A stretch of 64,000 nucleotides of DNA from Shimazuella kribbensis DSM 45090 (GTDB lineage: Bacteria; Bacillota; Bacilli; Thermoactinomycetales; Thermoactinomycetaceae). The notes below the pieces were generated by a model. The model was not told the DNA's origin. It searched no databases and was given only the letters and a program-made list of their open reading frames with translations. Of this stretch, positions 20,291 to 30,413 are shown one piece after another; position 1 is the first letter of the stretch, and each line of letters opens with the position of its first letter. The DNA lies in contig NZ_ATZF01000004.1 in NCBI RefSeq assembly GCF_000428065.1, positions 74,112 through 138,111 on the forward strand, written 5' to 3'. Made by a program: the position numbers and the translations under genes.

Positions 20291-21391
20291 GTGATTCGAA
20301 CAGAAGAAATGCTCTTAAATGTTGGACCTCAGCATCCCAGCACACATGGTGTACTTCGTTTGTTGGTAAAGGTAGATGGAGAGCGAATTGTGGAAGCAGA
20401 GCCAGTTATCGGTTATTTGCACAGAGGAACGGAAAAATTGGCTGAGGATCTAAGCTATACGCAAATCATACCTTATACCGATCGAATGGATTATTTGTCT
20501 GCAATGACCAATAACTACGCAATTGTACATGCAACAGAAAAATTAATGGGTTTGGAAATACCGGAACGTGCTGAGTTTTTACGAGTGATCGTCATGGAAC
20601 TAAACCGAGTAGCAAGCCATTTGGTTTGGATGGGTACATATCTCCTTGATATCGGTGCCATGAGTCCATTTTTATACGCATTTCGTGATCGAGAGCAAAT
20701 TTTGGATCTATTCAATGAGCTGTGTGGAGCTAGATTGACCTATAACTACATGCGAGTCGGAGGAGTAAAATGGGATGCTCCTGCTGGATGGATCAAGAAA
20801 GTGGAGCAATTTACAACCTACATGCAAAAACAGATCAAAGAATACCATGACTTAGTAACAGGGAATGAAATATTTATTGGGCGAACCAAAGGAATAGGCA
20901 GCTATGATCAACAAACGGCAATTCGTTATGCTTTATCAGGGGCCAATCTAAGGGTGACGGGGTTGAATTGGGATTTGCGAAAAGATGCTCCCTACTCGAT
21001 TTACGAGCGCTTTGCTTTCGAAGTACCTGTGGGCGAAGATGGCGATCTTTATCAGAAGTATTTATGTCGCATGAAGGAGATCGATGAATCGCTGAAGATC
21101 GTTGCTCAAGCTGTTGGAGAATTTCCTTCTGAAGGGAAAATTATGGGGAAAGTTCCACGGGTTCTGCGCGTTCCTGAGGGTGAAGTATATGTTGGGATTG
21201 AATCTCCACGTGGAGAGTTAGGCTGTCATATTGTAAGCAAAGGAAAGGATAAGCCATGGCGCCTCAAGTTCCGCCGGCCATCTTTTTATAACTTGCAAAT
21301 ACTGCCTATTTTATTAAAAGATGAAAATCTTTCTAACTTGGTCGCTATCCTAGGTGGAATTGATATTGTTTTGGGAGAGGTGGATGGTTGA
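20291..21391 (+). CDS. nuoD: NADH-quinone oxidoreductase subunit D
   Basis: The 49-kDa quinone-site subunit, 366 residues. It starts IRTEEMLLNVGPQHPSTHGV, with the conserved GYLHRGTEK and YTDRMDYLSAM segments and the C-terminal ILGGIDIVLGEVD. I choose GTG 20291 because AAGGAGG (20275-20281) fits it. It is separate from nuoC, unlike the fused nuoCD of enterics. Confidence 0.96.
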   Translation: MIRTEEMLLNVGPQHPSTHGVLRLLVKVDGERIVEAEPVIGYLHRGTEKLAEDLSYTQIIPYTDRMDYLSAMTNNYAIVHATEKLMGLEIPERAEFLRVIVMELNRVASHLVWMGTYLLDIGAMSPFLYAFRDREQILDLFNELCGARLTYNYMRVGGVKWDAPAGWIKKVEQFTTYMQKQIKEYHDLVTGNEIFIGRTKGIGSYDQQTAIRYALSGANLRVTGLNWDLRKDAPYSIYERFAFEVPVGEDGDLYQKYLCRMKEIDESLKIVAQAVGEFPSEGKIMGKVPRVLRVPEGEVYVGIESPRGELGCHIVSKGKDKPWRLKFRRPSFYNLQILPILLKDENLSNLVAILGGIDIVLGEVDG

Positions 21392-22368
21392 TGGATACAT
21401 TGCTTTTGTATCTTGGACCAGTTATTTTATTGTTGATCGTTCTCGGATTTGTAACGTATGCGATTTTGGCTGAGCGAAAAGTAATTGGTTGGATACAAGG
21501 GAGAATCGGCCCTAATCAAGTAGGACCGTGGGGGCTTTTGCAAACCGTTGCGGATATTTTAAAACTATTGATCAAAGAAGATACCATTCCCAAAAATGCA
21601 GACCGCACCTTGTTTAAATTGTCACCAATACTTGCATTTGTACCATCATTTGCTGTGCTTGCCGTCATGCCGTTTAGTGCCCAAATCCAATTCGCAAATA
21701 TTGGTGTAGGCCTTCTTTATTACATGGCTGTTTCTAGCATCACTACGATTGGCATATTAGTAGGTGGATGGGCTTCCAATAATAAATATGCGTTGCTTGG
21801 TGGTATGCGGTCAGCCGCTCAGATGATAAGTTATGAGATTCCCCTAGTTTTATCGGTTGTTGGGGTCGTTCTAACTGTCGGTTCGCTGAATTTGAACGAA
21901 ATCGTTGCTGCTCAGCAAAAGACTTGGTTTATTTTCCCACAAATAATCGGCTTTATCGTTTTTATCATCGCATCTGTCTCCGAATTAAACCGGACACCTT
22001 TTGATCTTCCAGAAGCAGAATCGGAGCTAGTTGCCGGGTATCATGTGGAGTATAGTGGATTTCGGTTTGCCTTCTTTATGTTAGCAGAGTACGTGTATAT
22101 TTTTGCTATGTCTTCTCTAACAACTGTTCTCTTTTTGGGAGGCTGGAATGCACCTTTTGGATGGACTTTTTTACCAGGCATTCTTTGGTTCATCATAAAA
22201 TTTAGTCTTGTGGTCTTCTTCTTGTATTGGGTGAGAGCAACAATGCCGCGAATCCGTGTGGATCAATTGATGCAGTTTGCTTGGAAAGTATTGCTTCCGG
22301 TTGCGTTAGCCAATATTGTACTTACTGCTTTGTTAAAAGAAGTTCCATTTTTGGCTCACTATTATTAA
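21391..22368 (+). CDS. nuoH: NADH-quinone oxidoreductase subunit H
   Basis: Membrane subunit forming the quinone tunnel with B and D; 325 residues, eight helices. Motifs: ERKVIGWIQGRIGPNQVGPWG, ELNRTPFDLPEAESELVAGY and WVRATMPRIRVDQLM. ATG 21391 overlaps the nuoD stop (TGATG). Confidence 0.96.
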   Translation: MDTLLLYLGPVILLLIVLGFVTYAILAERKVIGWIQGRIGPNQVGPWGLLQTVADILKLLIKEDTIPKNADRTLFKLSPILAFVPSFAVLAVMPFSAQIQFANIGVGLLYYMAVSSITTIGILVGGWASNNKYALLGGMRSAAQMISYEIPLVLSVVGVVLTVGSLNLNEIVAAQQKTWFIFPQIIGFIVFIIASVSELNRTPFDLPEAESELVAGYHVEYSGFRFAFFMLAEYVYIFAMSSLTTVLFLGGWNAPFGWTFLPGILWFIIKFSLVVFFLYWVRATMPRIRVDQLMQFAWKVLLPVALANIVLTALLKEVPFLAHYY

Positions 22369-22385
22369 GAAGGAGGTTATGCGTT

Positions 22386-22847
22386 ATGATAGGGCTGATC
22401 AAAGGATTAAATGTCACATTAAAAAACATGGTAAAACCAAAGGTGACTTATAACTATCCCAAAGAACCACTACAAATGCCAGATCGTTTTCGGGGGATCC
22501 AGTATTTTGACCCAGATAAATGTATTGTTTGTAATCAATGTGTCCGAGTATGCCCCACGGACTGTATTTCTTTAACAGGAAAGAAAAATCCAGATCCTGA
22601 ACAAAAAGGGAAAGTAATCGATACGTACGATATTAATTTTGAAATCTGTATTCTATGTGATTTATGTACAGAAGTGTGTCCAACTGAAGCAGTTGTAATG
22701 ACCAATAATTTTGAACTATCTACGTATTCCCGTGATGATTTATTTAAAAATAAAGAATGGTTATTTAAGAACGATAAAAATATTCGCTCTGAGAATACAT
22801 TGAACCCTATACCCGTTAAAAAACCAGCAGGAGGAGCATCATCATGA
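22386..22847 (+). CDS. nuoI: NADH-quinone oxidoreductase subunit I
   Basis: Two 4Fe-4S clusters (N6a/N6b): CIVCNQCVRVCP and CILCDLCTEVCP. 153 residues from ATG 22386, with SD AAGGAGG nine bases upstream. It relays electrons to NuoB. The stop overlaps the nuoJ ATG. Confidence 0.96.
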   Translation: MIGLIKGLNVTLKNMVKPKVTYNYPKEPLQMPDRFRGIQYFDPDKCIVCNQCVRVCPTDCISLTGKKNPDPEQKGKVIDTYDINFEICILCDLCTEVCPTEAVVMTNNFELSTYSRDDLFKNKEWLFKNDKNIRSENTLNPIPVKKPAGGASS

Positions 22848-23341
22848 ATGCGGAATTTTTAGCGTTTTCTATCCTATCGGTTTTTGCGATTGGAGGGGCA
22901 GTTTTCTTTTTAAATGCAGGAAAGGTTATGCATATGGCGATTGCACTTGCATTTACCTTTTTTAGTCTTGCTGGTATTTATTTATTATTGCAGGCCGAGT
23001 TTTTAGCAGTGGTGCAAGTCTTGGTATACGCAGGCGGAATCTCTATCTTGATGATCTTTGGTATTATGTTAACAAAACCTGAAGAAGGAGCCCCAAGTCG
23101 ATCTTTTCAATATCATCAATGGATCAGCTTAGCAACTGTCACAGGTTTTTTTGTTATCATCATGACGATTATCTACCAAACTCCTATCTTGACACCAGCG
23201 GGGAAAGAAACGAGTGCTTCTGTAAAGAGTATCGGGAGTATCTTGTTTAAAAACTACGCTATTCCTTTTGAGTTAGCCTCCATTTTATTACTCGTAGCAT
23301 TGATCGGTGCCATCGTATTGGCGAGAAAGGAGCAGAAATAA
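22844..23341 (+). CDS. nuoJ: NADH-quinone oxidoreductase subunit J
   Basis: 165-residue membrane subunit with five helices. The conserved pattern ALAFTFFSLAGIYLLLQAEFLAVVQVLVYAGGISILMIF covers helices 2-3. It starts at ATG 22844 overlapping nuoI; nuoK follows after three bases. Confidence 0.94.
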   Translation: MNAEFLAFSILSVFAIGGAVFFLNAGKVMHMAIALAFTFFSLAGIYLLLQAEFLAVVQVLVYAGGISILMIFGIMLTKPEEGAPSRSFQYHQWISLATVTGFFVIIMTIIYQTPILTPAGKETSASVKSIGSILFKNYAIPFELASILLLVALIGAIVLARKEQK

Positions 23342-23344
23342 AAG

Positions 23345-23650
23345 ATGTATCTTACTTCTTATCTCGCATTAGCTGCTATTCTCTTTTGTATTGGACTATA
23401 TGGCATTCTAACCAAACGTAATGCTGTGATGCTTTTGTTTAGTGTGGAATTGATGTTAAACGCCGTAAATCTCAATCTTGTTGCTTTTTCTCGATTAGGT
23501 TTTTATCCAAATGTAGAAGGGCAAATTTTTACTTTTTTCACCATCACTGTAGCAGCCGCTGAGGCCGCGGTAGGACTAGCGATTTTGATCGCATTGTATA
23601 GAAAGAAAGAGACAGCAGAAGCGGATCAATACAACTCTATGAAAGGGTAA
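23345..23650 (+). CDS. nuoK: NADH-quinone oxidoreductase subunit K
   Basis: 101 residues, three helices, Mrp-type antiporter module partner. It has the conserved acidic residues in [18 protein letters not shown] and [20 protein letters not shown] lies upstream of ATG. Confidence 0.95.
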   Translation: MYLTSYLALAAILFCIGLYGILTKRNAVMLLFSVELMLNAVNLNLVAFSRLGFYPNVEGQIFTFFTITVAAAEAAVGLAILIALYRKKETAEADQYNSMKG

Positions 23651-23652
23651 GG

Positions 23653-25509
23653 ATGGTGATTACAATGTTAAGTTATGCTTGGACAATCCCATTGTTTCCG
23701 CTTTTTGCTTTTGTCGTACAACTGTTATTACGTACAAAAGGCAATAAAAAGTTGGTATCGAGCTTGGGTGTAGTCTTGACGTTTCTGAGTTTTGTCTTTT
23801 CCGTTTATCTCGTCGTACATAGTTTGGTTTGGAATCAAACCATTCCAGAATGGAAAGTAAATTGGTTACATATAGGAGCAAATGTAGTTACTGTGGGTGC
23901 TAGTTTTACGCCGATTCAGGTTGCAATGCTCTTTATCGTATCTTTGGTCAGTTGCTTAGTGCAGATTTATTCGATGGGTTATATGAAGGAAGATAAGCGT
24001 AGCAATACTTTTTTTGCCTATCTATCGTTATTTACCTTTTCTATGCTTGGATTAGTTATTGCACCTAACTTTTTAGAATTGTACTTTTTTTGGGAATTAG
24101 TCGGTGTATGTTCTTTCTTATTGGTTGGTTTTTATTTCTATAAAGAATCAGCTAAACAAGCCGCCAAAAAAGCTTTCATTGTAACGCGGATCGGTGATGT
24201 TGGTCTATTTATCGCGATCTGTCTCCTATTTTGGGAAGTTGGAAGTTTTGATTTTGACGTGGTGAAGCAAGCCGTTGATGCCAATCAATTGTCTTCTGGT
24301 ATGATCACCCTTATCGCAATCCTTATATTTGTTGGTGCGATAGGAAAATCTGGTCAGTTTCCTCTGCATACATGGCTGCCTGATGCGATGGAAGGCCCTA
24401 CACCAGTCAGTGCACTGATTCATGCAGCAACAATGGTAGCAGCAGGTGTATTTTTGGTAGCAGAGACGTTTTGGTTATTTGAGGAATCGTCCACAGCACT
24501 TGCGATTGTCTCCTATATAGGTGGATTCACAGCTTTGTTTGCTGCTCTCATTGCCTTAACCCAAACAGATATCAAACGAGTACTTGCATACTCTACCGTG
24601 AGCCAGCTTGGATATATGATGCTAGGACTTGGTTCTTTAGGTTTAAGTAGCGGTTTTTTCCATTTGTTGACCCATGCTTTTTTCAAGGCACTGCTATTTT
24701 TAGCAGCAGGTGCAGTAATTGTGGCCTACAGTCATGAACAAGATATTCGCAAGATGGGTGGGCTTTGGAAACAACAAAGATGGCTAGGTATAGCTTTTCT
24801 CATAGGAGCTTTTAGTATTGCAGGTATACCTCCATTCTCTGGTTTCTTTTCAAAAGATGAGATTTTTTTAGCAGTGTTTCAAAGCGGTAGATATGATTTA
24901 TTTGTAGCCGCATTACTAGCAGCTTTTTGTACCGCGTTTTATATGTTTCGTCTATTTTATCTGGTCTTCGCTGGGAAAGTAACCAAAGAGAAAACCAAAA
25001 CTTTGTCATGGCATTTTAAGGTGCCAATATGGATATTAGCATTATTCTCTGTCATTGCTGGCTTTTTACAGTATCCCAAACATTTGATTTCTGGGTGGCT
25101 GGATGAAACAACACAAACAGCATTATGGTGGATACCTGTAGTGGTTACGCTCATGGCTGTTTTTGGAATTTTTCTTGCCTATGCCGTTTACCAAAAACGC
25201 TGGGTATCTGCTCATACACTGGCAAAGTTAAGTGGTATTGGATATCGATTGTCCTATCGAAAGTTTTATATAGATGAATGTTATGAAGCCTTATTTGTTT
25301 GGTCACTAAAAGGTTTAGGATGGATTTTGATGGGCTGGGATCGTTTCTTTGTTGGAGGAATTGCTTTGTTTATGAAATCCATGCCAATACAATTAAGTGA
25401 AATGAGCTCTCGTATCCAAAATGGTCAAGTGCAGCGCTATATACTGATAAGTGTTATTGGATTATTATTACTACTCTTATCTATAACAGTAGGGAGGTTT
25501 ATCAGCTGA
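23653..25509 (+). CDS. nuoL: NADH-quinone oxidoreductase subunit L
   Basis: 618-residue proton-pumping antiporter-like subunit, with conserved LYFFWELVGVCSFLLVGFYF, FPLHTWLPDAMEGPTPVSALIHAATMV and the C-terminal lateral helix. The ATG at 23653 or the ATG at 23665 may be used; TAAGGATGGTGATT just before 23665 resembles an SD for the latter. The stop overlaps the nuoM ATG. Confidence 0.96.
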   Translation: MVITMLSYAWTIPLFPLFAFVVQLLLRTKGNKKLVSSLGVVLTFLSFVFSVYLVVHSLVWNQTIPEWKVNWLHIGANVVTVGASFTPIQVAMLFIVSLVSCLVQIYSMGYMKEDKRSNTFFAYLSLFTFSMLGLVIAPNFLELYFFWELVGVCSFLLVGFYFYKESAKQAAKKAFIVTRIGDVGLFIAICLLFWEVGSFDFDVVKQAVDANQLSSGMITLIAILIFVGAIGKSGQFPLHTWLPDAMEGPTPVSALIHAATMVAAGVFLVAETFWLFEESSTALAIVSYIGGFTALFAALIALTQTDIKRVLAYSTVSQLGYMMLGLGSLGLSSGFFHLLTHAFFKALLFLAAGAVIVAYSHEQDIRKMGGLWKQQRWLGIAFLIGAFSIAGIPPFSGFFSKDEIFLAVFQSGRYDLFVAALLAAFCTAFYMFRLFYLVFAGKVTKEKTKTLSWHFKVPIWILALFSVIAGFLQYPKHLISGWLDETTQTALWWIPVVVTLMAVFGIFLAYAVYQKRWVSAHTLAKLSGIGYRLSYRKFYIDECYEALFVWSLKGLGWILMGWDRFFVGGIALFMKSMPIQLSEMSSRIQNGQVQRYILISVIGLLLLLLSITVGRFIS

Positions 25510-26972
25510 TGGGAATTCTCTCCTATTTACTCGTTATCCCGTTCATTGGTATATTGCTTCTATTGTGCTTGCCAAATAAAGCAGTGTTTTATCACCGGAT
25601 GGTATCCAATCTTATTACTTTTGTAGTATTTTGTGTTTCCATCTATCTGTTCTCCTCTTTTTCAATAGATCCATCGCTACAATTTGTCGAGCATACGAAT
25701 TGGTTTTCTTTTGGATCATCAGGTGGTATCGATTATAGTTTAGGATTAGATGGACTGTCTCTACCAATGCTGGTGTTGACTACCTTTGTGAGTTTTATTG
25801 CTTCTGTCGCTTCCATTTATATCAAAAAACGAACCAAAACATACTTTTCCCTCTTTTTGTTATTAGAAGTTGGAATGATGGGAGTATTTCTTGCCACAAA
25901 TCTCTTTCTTTTCTTCCTGTTTTTTGAGATTACATTCGTTACGATGTTTTTCTTAATAGGAATATGGGGTTACAACAAAAAAGAAAGAGCAGCATATCAC
26001 TTTTTGATCTATAACGGTCTAGGATCTGCTTTTTTGCTTATTGCTATCGTGGGCATCTATGTCGTTTTTGGTTCAGTAGAGTATGAAACAGTAAGGAAGT
26101 TAGTTGCCCTAGATATACCTAGTCCTCTATCTTGGACCTTGTTTGTTTGTTTACTTTTGGCTTTTGCGATCAAATTACCTATCTTCCCTTTCCATCGTTG
26201 GATGCTTTTAGTGCATGTCGAGGCCCCGCCTTCTGTTGTTATCATACATGCCGGGATCTTACTGAAAATCGGTGCTTATGGGATACTTCGATTTGGTGTC
26301 AGCATGTTTTCGAGTCATATGAATTACATTGCTACTATTCTAGTCGTGTTAGGATTGATTAACCTCTTATATGGGGCTATCCTAGCTTTTGCACAAACAG
26401 AGTTAAAAAGAGTGTTAGCATATTCGAGCATCAGTCACATGGGAATTATTTTGTTAGGGGTAGCAGCAGGGAATGTTATTGGTCTGCAAGGTGCTGTTCT
26501 TCAGTCGGTATCACATGGATTGATATCTGCTCTCTTCTTTTTCCTAGTTGGTGCATTGTATGAACGTACAAAATCTACCCAGCTTGAAGATCTTGGTGGA
26601 ATCGCAAAATCAATGCCGGTATACTCTGGTATATTAATGATTGCTAGTCTTGGGTTGTTGGGTCTGCCTGGTTTATCTGGTTTTGTCAGTGAGTTTTTCT
26701 CTTTATTGGGTCTGTTTGAGAAGTATCCCATTTATGCAGCTGTAGGTACATTGGGTTTAATCTTGGCGGCTGTATATACACTTCGCGCTTTGATGGAAGT
26801 CAGTTTTGGGAAACAACAAAAGATTTTTACGACAACAGATATTGGTTGGAAAGAAGGCTTGCCAATGTTTGCCCTAGTCCTGATCATCCTATCCATTGGT
26901 ATTTATCCGGACCTGATTAGCCATACCTTAAATGGTACATTAGAAACGATAGCTTCTGAATGGAGGGGGTAA
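25509..26972 (+). CDS. nuoM: NADH-quinone oxidoreductase subunit M
   Basis: 487-residue antiporter-like pump subunit. Motifs: FFEITFVTMFFLIGIWG, PIFPFHRWMLLVHVEAPPSVVIIHAGILLKIGAYG and LKRVLAYSSISHMG. It lies between nuoL (overlap TGATG) and nuoN (three bases). Confidence 0.96.
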   Translation: MGILSYLLVIPFIGILLLLCLPNKAVFYHRMVSNLITFVVFCVSIYLFSSFSIDPSLQFVEHTNWFSFGSSGGIDYSLGLDGLSLPMLVLTTFVSFIASVASIYIKKRTKTYFSLFLLLEVGMMGVFLATNLFLFFLFFEITFVTMFFLIGIWGYNKKERAAYHFLIYNGLGSAFLLIAIVGIYVVFGSVEYETVRKLVALDIPSPLSWTLFVCLLLAFAIKLPIFPFHRWMLLVHVEAPPSVVIIHAGILLKIGAYGILRFGVSMFSSHMNYIATILVVLGLINLLYGAILAFAQTELKRVLAYSSISHMGIILLGVAAGNVIGLQGAVLQSVSHGLISALFFFLVGALYERTKSTQLEDLGGIAKSMPVYSGILMIASLGLLGLPGLSGFVSEFFSLLGLFEKYPIYAAVGTLGLILAAVYTLRALMEVSFGKQQKIFTTTDIGWKEGLPMFALVLIILSIGIYPDLISHTLNGTLETIASEWRG

Positions 26973-26975
26973 CAG

Positions 26976-28424
26976 ATGAGGGAAATGGTCATGCATCTTT
27001 CTCCGGAGTGGATTTTATTAGTAGGGATCGCTTTGGTGCTAATTGGGGAAATATTGCTGCATAAAGATAGTTCACGCTCCATGTTGGGAATAATTGCGAT
27101 ATTAACCGTGTTAGGATCTGGAACATTATTAATACTGCAAGGGAAAGAAGTAATAACTTTATTTGATGGCAGTTATACGAGTGATCCTTTCATTCGCTCT
27201 ATCAAAGGATTATTGGTTGCAGGAACATTGTTTGTCCTCCTGCTATCTTGGACGGAAAAAATAGTTGCCAAAGGAGAATATTATTTACTTGTTTTAGCGG
27301 CACTCCTTGGAGCAATGTCATTAATTAGCTCTTCCGATTTGATCTTCCTGTTTGTTAGTTTGGAATTACTCAGTCTTTCTGCTTATGTACTGGTAGGAAT
27401 GCAACAGGATCGATTAGTATCAAGTGAAGCAGCTTGGAAGTATGTGATTTATGGAGGAGCATCTTCAGCGTTTCTTCTTTATGGTATGTCCTTTTTCTAT
27501 GGTTTGTCAGGAACAACAAATTTAACAAAAATCTCGGGAAACTTAGCAGTTGCTTATGTAAATGGTTATGAGTTGTTTCTTTATTTAGGATTTGTGCTTC
27601 TGTTAGTAGGGATTGGCTTTAAACTAGCCGCGGTTCCGTTTCACATGTGGGCTCCGGATGTTTATCAAGGTGCACCTACAACAGTAACTACTTTTTTAGC
27701 TATTGTCTCCAAAATAGCTGGATTTATATTTGCTTTACGCCTCATAAGTATGCTATTTGCATCGGGAGGGCTTCAATCTATTTTACATTCGATGGTGGTT
27801 CCTTCTCTGTTGATTCTCTCTATGCTTTCTATGATTTTTGGTAATGTCACAGCATTAAAGCAACATCATTTAAAACGGATGTTAGCTTATTCCAGTATTG
27901 GTCATGCAGGATACATGCTGGTTGCCGTTATCAGCATATTGCTAGATAAACAGGAGTCCTCTTTATCAAGTCTGTATTATTATTTTGTGGCTTATTTATT
28001 GGCTAGTGCAGGTACGTTTGCGACCATACATGTGATTGCGAAAGACCGCAGTCCGGATCGCAAAGTATTGAGTGGATTATACAAAAGGTCACCCGGCTTG
28101 GCATTTAGTTTGTCTGTGTTTCTCTTGTCATTAGCAGGTATTCCATTTACAGCAGGATTTATTGGCAAATTTACCATTCTAGTAAGTGCGTTTGGAAATA
28201 GTATGTATTGGTTAACTGGTACCATGTTACTCACTACGGTAATCTCCTATTTCTACTATTTTCGAGTTATTCGTCAAATGTATTGGCAAGAAGATGAGGA
28301 TGTATCACAAGTCACCATGCATTGGTCGATAGGGATTGTAATTACGTTTAGTTTGATAGGTACTTTCTTTTTTGGGATCATGCCCAATGTACTATTGCAA
28401 AATCTTAGTAATTGGATTGGATGA
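26976..28424 (+). CDS. nuoN: NADH-quinone oxidoreductase subunit N
   Basis: 482-residue third antiporter-like subunit: LFVSLELLSLSAYVLVG, AVPFHMWAPDVYQGAPTTVTTFLAIVSK and LKRMLAYSSIGHAGYM. It is the last gene of the operon; there are no nuoE, F or G genes here, so the complex is the 11-subunit form lacking an NADH-input module. A strong terminator follows. Confidence 0.96.
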   Translation: MREMVMHLSPEWILLVGIALVLIGEILLHKDSSRSMLGIIAILTVLGSGTLLILQGKEVITLFDGSYTSDPFIRSIKGLLVAGTLFVLLLSWTEKIVAKGEYYLLVLAALLGAMSLISSSDLIFLFVSLELLSLSAYVLVGMQQDRLVSSEAAWKYVIYGGASSAFLLYGMSFFYGLSGTTNLTKISGNLAVAYVNGYELFLYLGFVLLLVGIGFKLAAVPFHMWAPDVYQGAPTTVTTFLAIVSKIAGFIFALRLISMLFASGGLQSILHSMVVPSLLILSMLSMIFGNVTALKQHHLKRMLAYSSIGHAGYMLVAVISILLDKQESSLSSLYYYFVAYLLASAGTFATIHVIAKDRSPDRKVLSGLYKRSPGLAFSLSVFLLSLAGIPFTAGFIGKFTILVSAFGNSMYWLTGTMLLTTVISYFYYFRVIRQMYWQEDEDVSQVTMHWSIGIVITFSLIGTFFFGIMPNVLLQNLSNWIG

Positions 28425-28426
28425 TA

Positions 28427-28463
28427 ACAAAGAAACACCCAAGTCGATTGGGTGTTTCTTTGT
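28427..28463. terminator. perfect 16-bp terminator after nuoN
   Basis: ACAAAGAAACACCCAA and its complement flank a five-base loop. It is usable in both directions, ending nuo on the plus strand and the 28468-28812 gene on the minus strand. Confidence 0.9.
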
Positions 28464-28467
28464 TTTG

Positions 28468-28812
28468 TTATGCGATTTGTGTGAAAGTATCCAACTTTGC
28501 CATCTCGCCAACCATACGAGGATGAAGGGCTAGAACCAGATCAGCTGATTCTTTTTCAAATGTGCCATTGCGGTTAAGTACATACAATATTTTGGCACGA
28601 ATTTGGTAGTGTTCCCATATAGGGTGTTGGAGGTCTTTTGTAGGTGGTGTATAGGGAATCATCCCAATAATATCTGAGAGCATGAGATGATAGGTCGTGT
28701 TTGGTTTTTGGAAGATAAATTCTTTTTTTGTTAATGTATATCGAAATGGGTATTTCACCTGAGAGATTACCAATTCACCTGAATATCGTTTGATATGGAT
28801 AAAATCTGTCAT
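28468..28812 (-). CDS. hypothetical protein
   Basis: 114 residues, no signal peptide or membrane helix. Mixed alpha/beta composition: IHIKRYSGELVISQVKYPFRYTLTKKEFIFQK and a helical C-terminus (ESADLVLALHPRMVGEMAKLD). It could be a small PH-like or beta-barrel protein, but I recognise no family. It is transcribed alone, convergent with nuo, and ends at the shared terminator. Confidence 0.5.
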   Translation of the reverse strand: MTDFIHIKRYSGELVISQVKYPFRYTLTKKEFIFQKPNTTYHLMLSDIIGMIPYTPPTKDLQHPIWEHYQIRAKILYVLNRNGTFEKESADLVLALHPRMVGEMAKLDTFTQIA

Positions 28813-28914
28813 ATTAATCTTTTATACCCCCAAACGTGATGGATTGTTATCATTGTATCATATGTGTTCAATATTAGATTTTTGCAGCAATATACCATAT
28901 GGAGGGATAAAAAC

Positions 28915-29538
28915 GTGATAGGACCAGATCCACGATCCAAATATCCAATGAAGCAGAACCAAAATGTGCAATTTATAAAAAACGTTATCACAAAACCGAA
29001 TATCGAAGCAGGAGACTATTCTTATTATCATTCTGATGCAGGGGAAGCTTTTGAAAAACGGGTCTTACACCACTACGAGGTGATTGGAGACAAACTGATC
29101 ATCGGTAAATTTTGCTCCATTGCTGGAGGGGTAACCTTTATCATGAATGGTGCCAATCATCGGATGGATGGCTCTACATATCCATTTAATCTTTTTGGCA
29201 ATGGCTGGGAGAGGTTTACACCATCATTGGAGGAACTGCCATTCAAAGGAGATACAGTGATCGGGAATGATGTTTGGATCGGCAGAGATGTGACCGTCAT
29301 GCCAGGAGTGACAATTGGAGATGGTGCGATCATTGCTACTCGATCGGTTGTCACCAAAGATGTCGCCCCATACACGATCGCAGGCGGAAACCCTGCGAAG
29401 TTGATCAAAAGAAGATTTTCTGATGAGTGGATCAAAGATTGGTTAGCAATAAAATGGTGGGATTGGGAGATTGGGCATATCACTGCAAACATAGATAAGA
29501 TTACTAGTGGGGATATAGAGGGTTTAAAAAGAATATAA
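28915..29538 (+). CDS. xenobiotic acetyltransferase (Vat/CatB type)
   Basis: 207 residues, left-handed beta-helix acetyltransferase. The hexapeptide repeats ([20 protein letters not shown], then [11 protein letters not shown]) and the catalytic-His loop NGANHRMDG are those of type B chloramphenicol / streptogramin acetyltransferases; [13 protein letters not shown] is typical of the C-terminal end. Acetyl-CoA is the donor; the substrate could be an antibiotic or another hydroxyl compound. I start it at GTG 28915 because GGAGGG is well placed; an upstream in-frame ATG (28864) has no SD. Confidence 0.85.
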   Translation: MIGPDPRSKYPMKQNQNVQFIKNVITKPNIEAGDYSYYHSDAGEAFEKRVLHHYEVIGDKLIIGKFCSIAGGVTFIMNGANHRMDGSTYPFNLFGNGWERFTPSLEELPFKGDTVIGNDVWIGRDVTVMPGVTIGDGAIIATRSVVTKDVAPYTIAGGNPAKLIKRRFSDEWIKDWLAIKWWDWEIGHITANIDKITSGDIEGLKRI

Positions 29539-29649
29539 TACAGTGAACCAAAATGGTTGTTCTTGGCAATATCCTAATTAGAGATATAGAACAACACCCA
29601 ATTTATCTCACCACTTATAGAAGTGGGATTGTTCTTGGGAAAAATGATA

Positions 29650-29686
29650 AAACAAGAGAACCTTTTTAAAAAAAGTCCTCTTGTTT
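29650..29686. terminator. terminator hairpin
   Basis: AAACAAGAG and CTCTTGTTT pair around a long A/T-rich loop, followed by T-rich sequence, downstream of the acetyltransferase. The rest of 29539-29759 holds a smaller repeat (CCACTT with AAGTGG near 29610) and no gene. Confidence 0.55.
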
Positions 29687-29759
29687 CTTCATAGAGCATT
29701 CGATATTATCACTCAAAGATGCTATCTAATTTTTATATTTCACTCTATCTATTTATAGA

Positions 29760-30158
29760 TTAGTCGTAAAATTTAACGTGTGCTTTTCCAGACTTTTTGC
29801 TTTTTGTAACATAAAACTCAGCCTGTCCGGAAGATTCATATGGTCCTTCATCTACATATTTGTTGATATTTTTAAATACAGCACATTGTCCTTTTTTTAA
29901 TTTTTTTGTCCCTACTTTTTCGTCTTTCATTTTATAACCATTACGGAAATACCCATCTTCTTCCCACAATGTATAATAGCCACCTGGTCCACTTACCAAA
30001 CAGAATTTAAAATCTCCACCGCCAGAATTGATGATTTTGCTTCTTTCGTTAAATTTGTCCTCACCAACATAATTCCAACTACCATGTTTCTCGGCATGTG
30101 CAGTTACAACAGGAAGACAGAGACATAGAGTAAGTGCAAAAGCAAACAATTTCTTCAT
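29760..30158 (-). CDS. small secreted protein, paralog of 30672-31025
   Basis: 132 residues with a signal peptide (MKKLFAFALTLCLCLPVVTAHA). The mature protein is about 110 residues: VGEDKFNERSKIINSGGGDF, then FCLVSGPGGYYTLWEEDG, KKGQCAVFKNINKYV and AHVKFYD. It is clearly paralogous to the gene at 30672, sharing the SKII.SGGGDFK.CLVSGP core and two cysteines. Function unknown; possibly a beta-sandwich exported protein. I start it at 30158, where GGGAGCTGATC is the SD. Confidence 0.7.
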   Translation of the reverse strand: MKKLFAFALTLCLCLPVVTAHAEKHGSWNYVGEDKFNERSKIINSGGGDFKFCLVSGPGGYYTLWEEDGYFRNGYKMKDEKVGTKKLKKGQCAVFKNINKYVDEGPYESSGQAEFYVTKSKKSGKAHVKFYD

Positions 30159-30413
30159 AAAGATCAGCTCCCTTTTTATAATTACTGGAAAACATATTAT
30201 AGATGGATTATACAAAATAAAAAGTTTATTTTGAGTGAACATTATTTGTCAAATTAGTATTTTTGTACTTAATTGTTCATTGTTTACATTTTATATCTAA
30301 AAATAAATCTATCTATCCAGATGATGTCATCAATGGATTCGTTGTAAAATAAGGATGACAAAATTGATAATTCCATTTCGTTGATTTGAAAGAGGATAGA
30401 GGTAACAGAGGAA

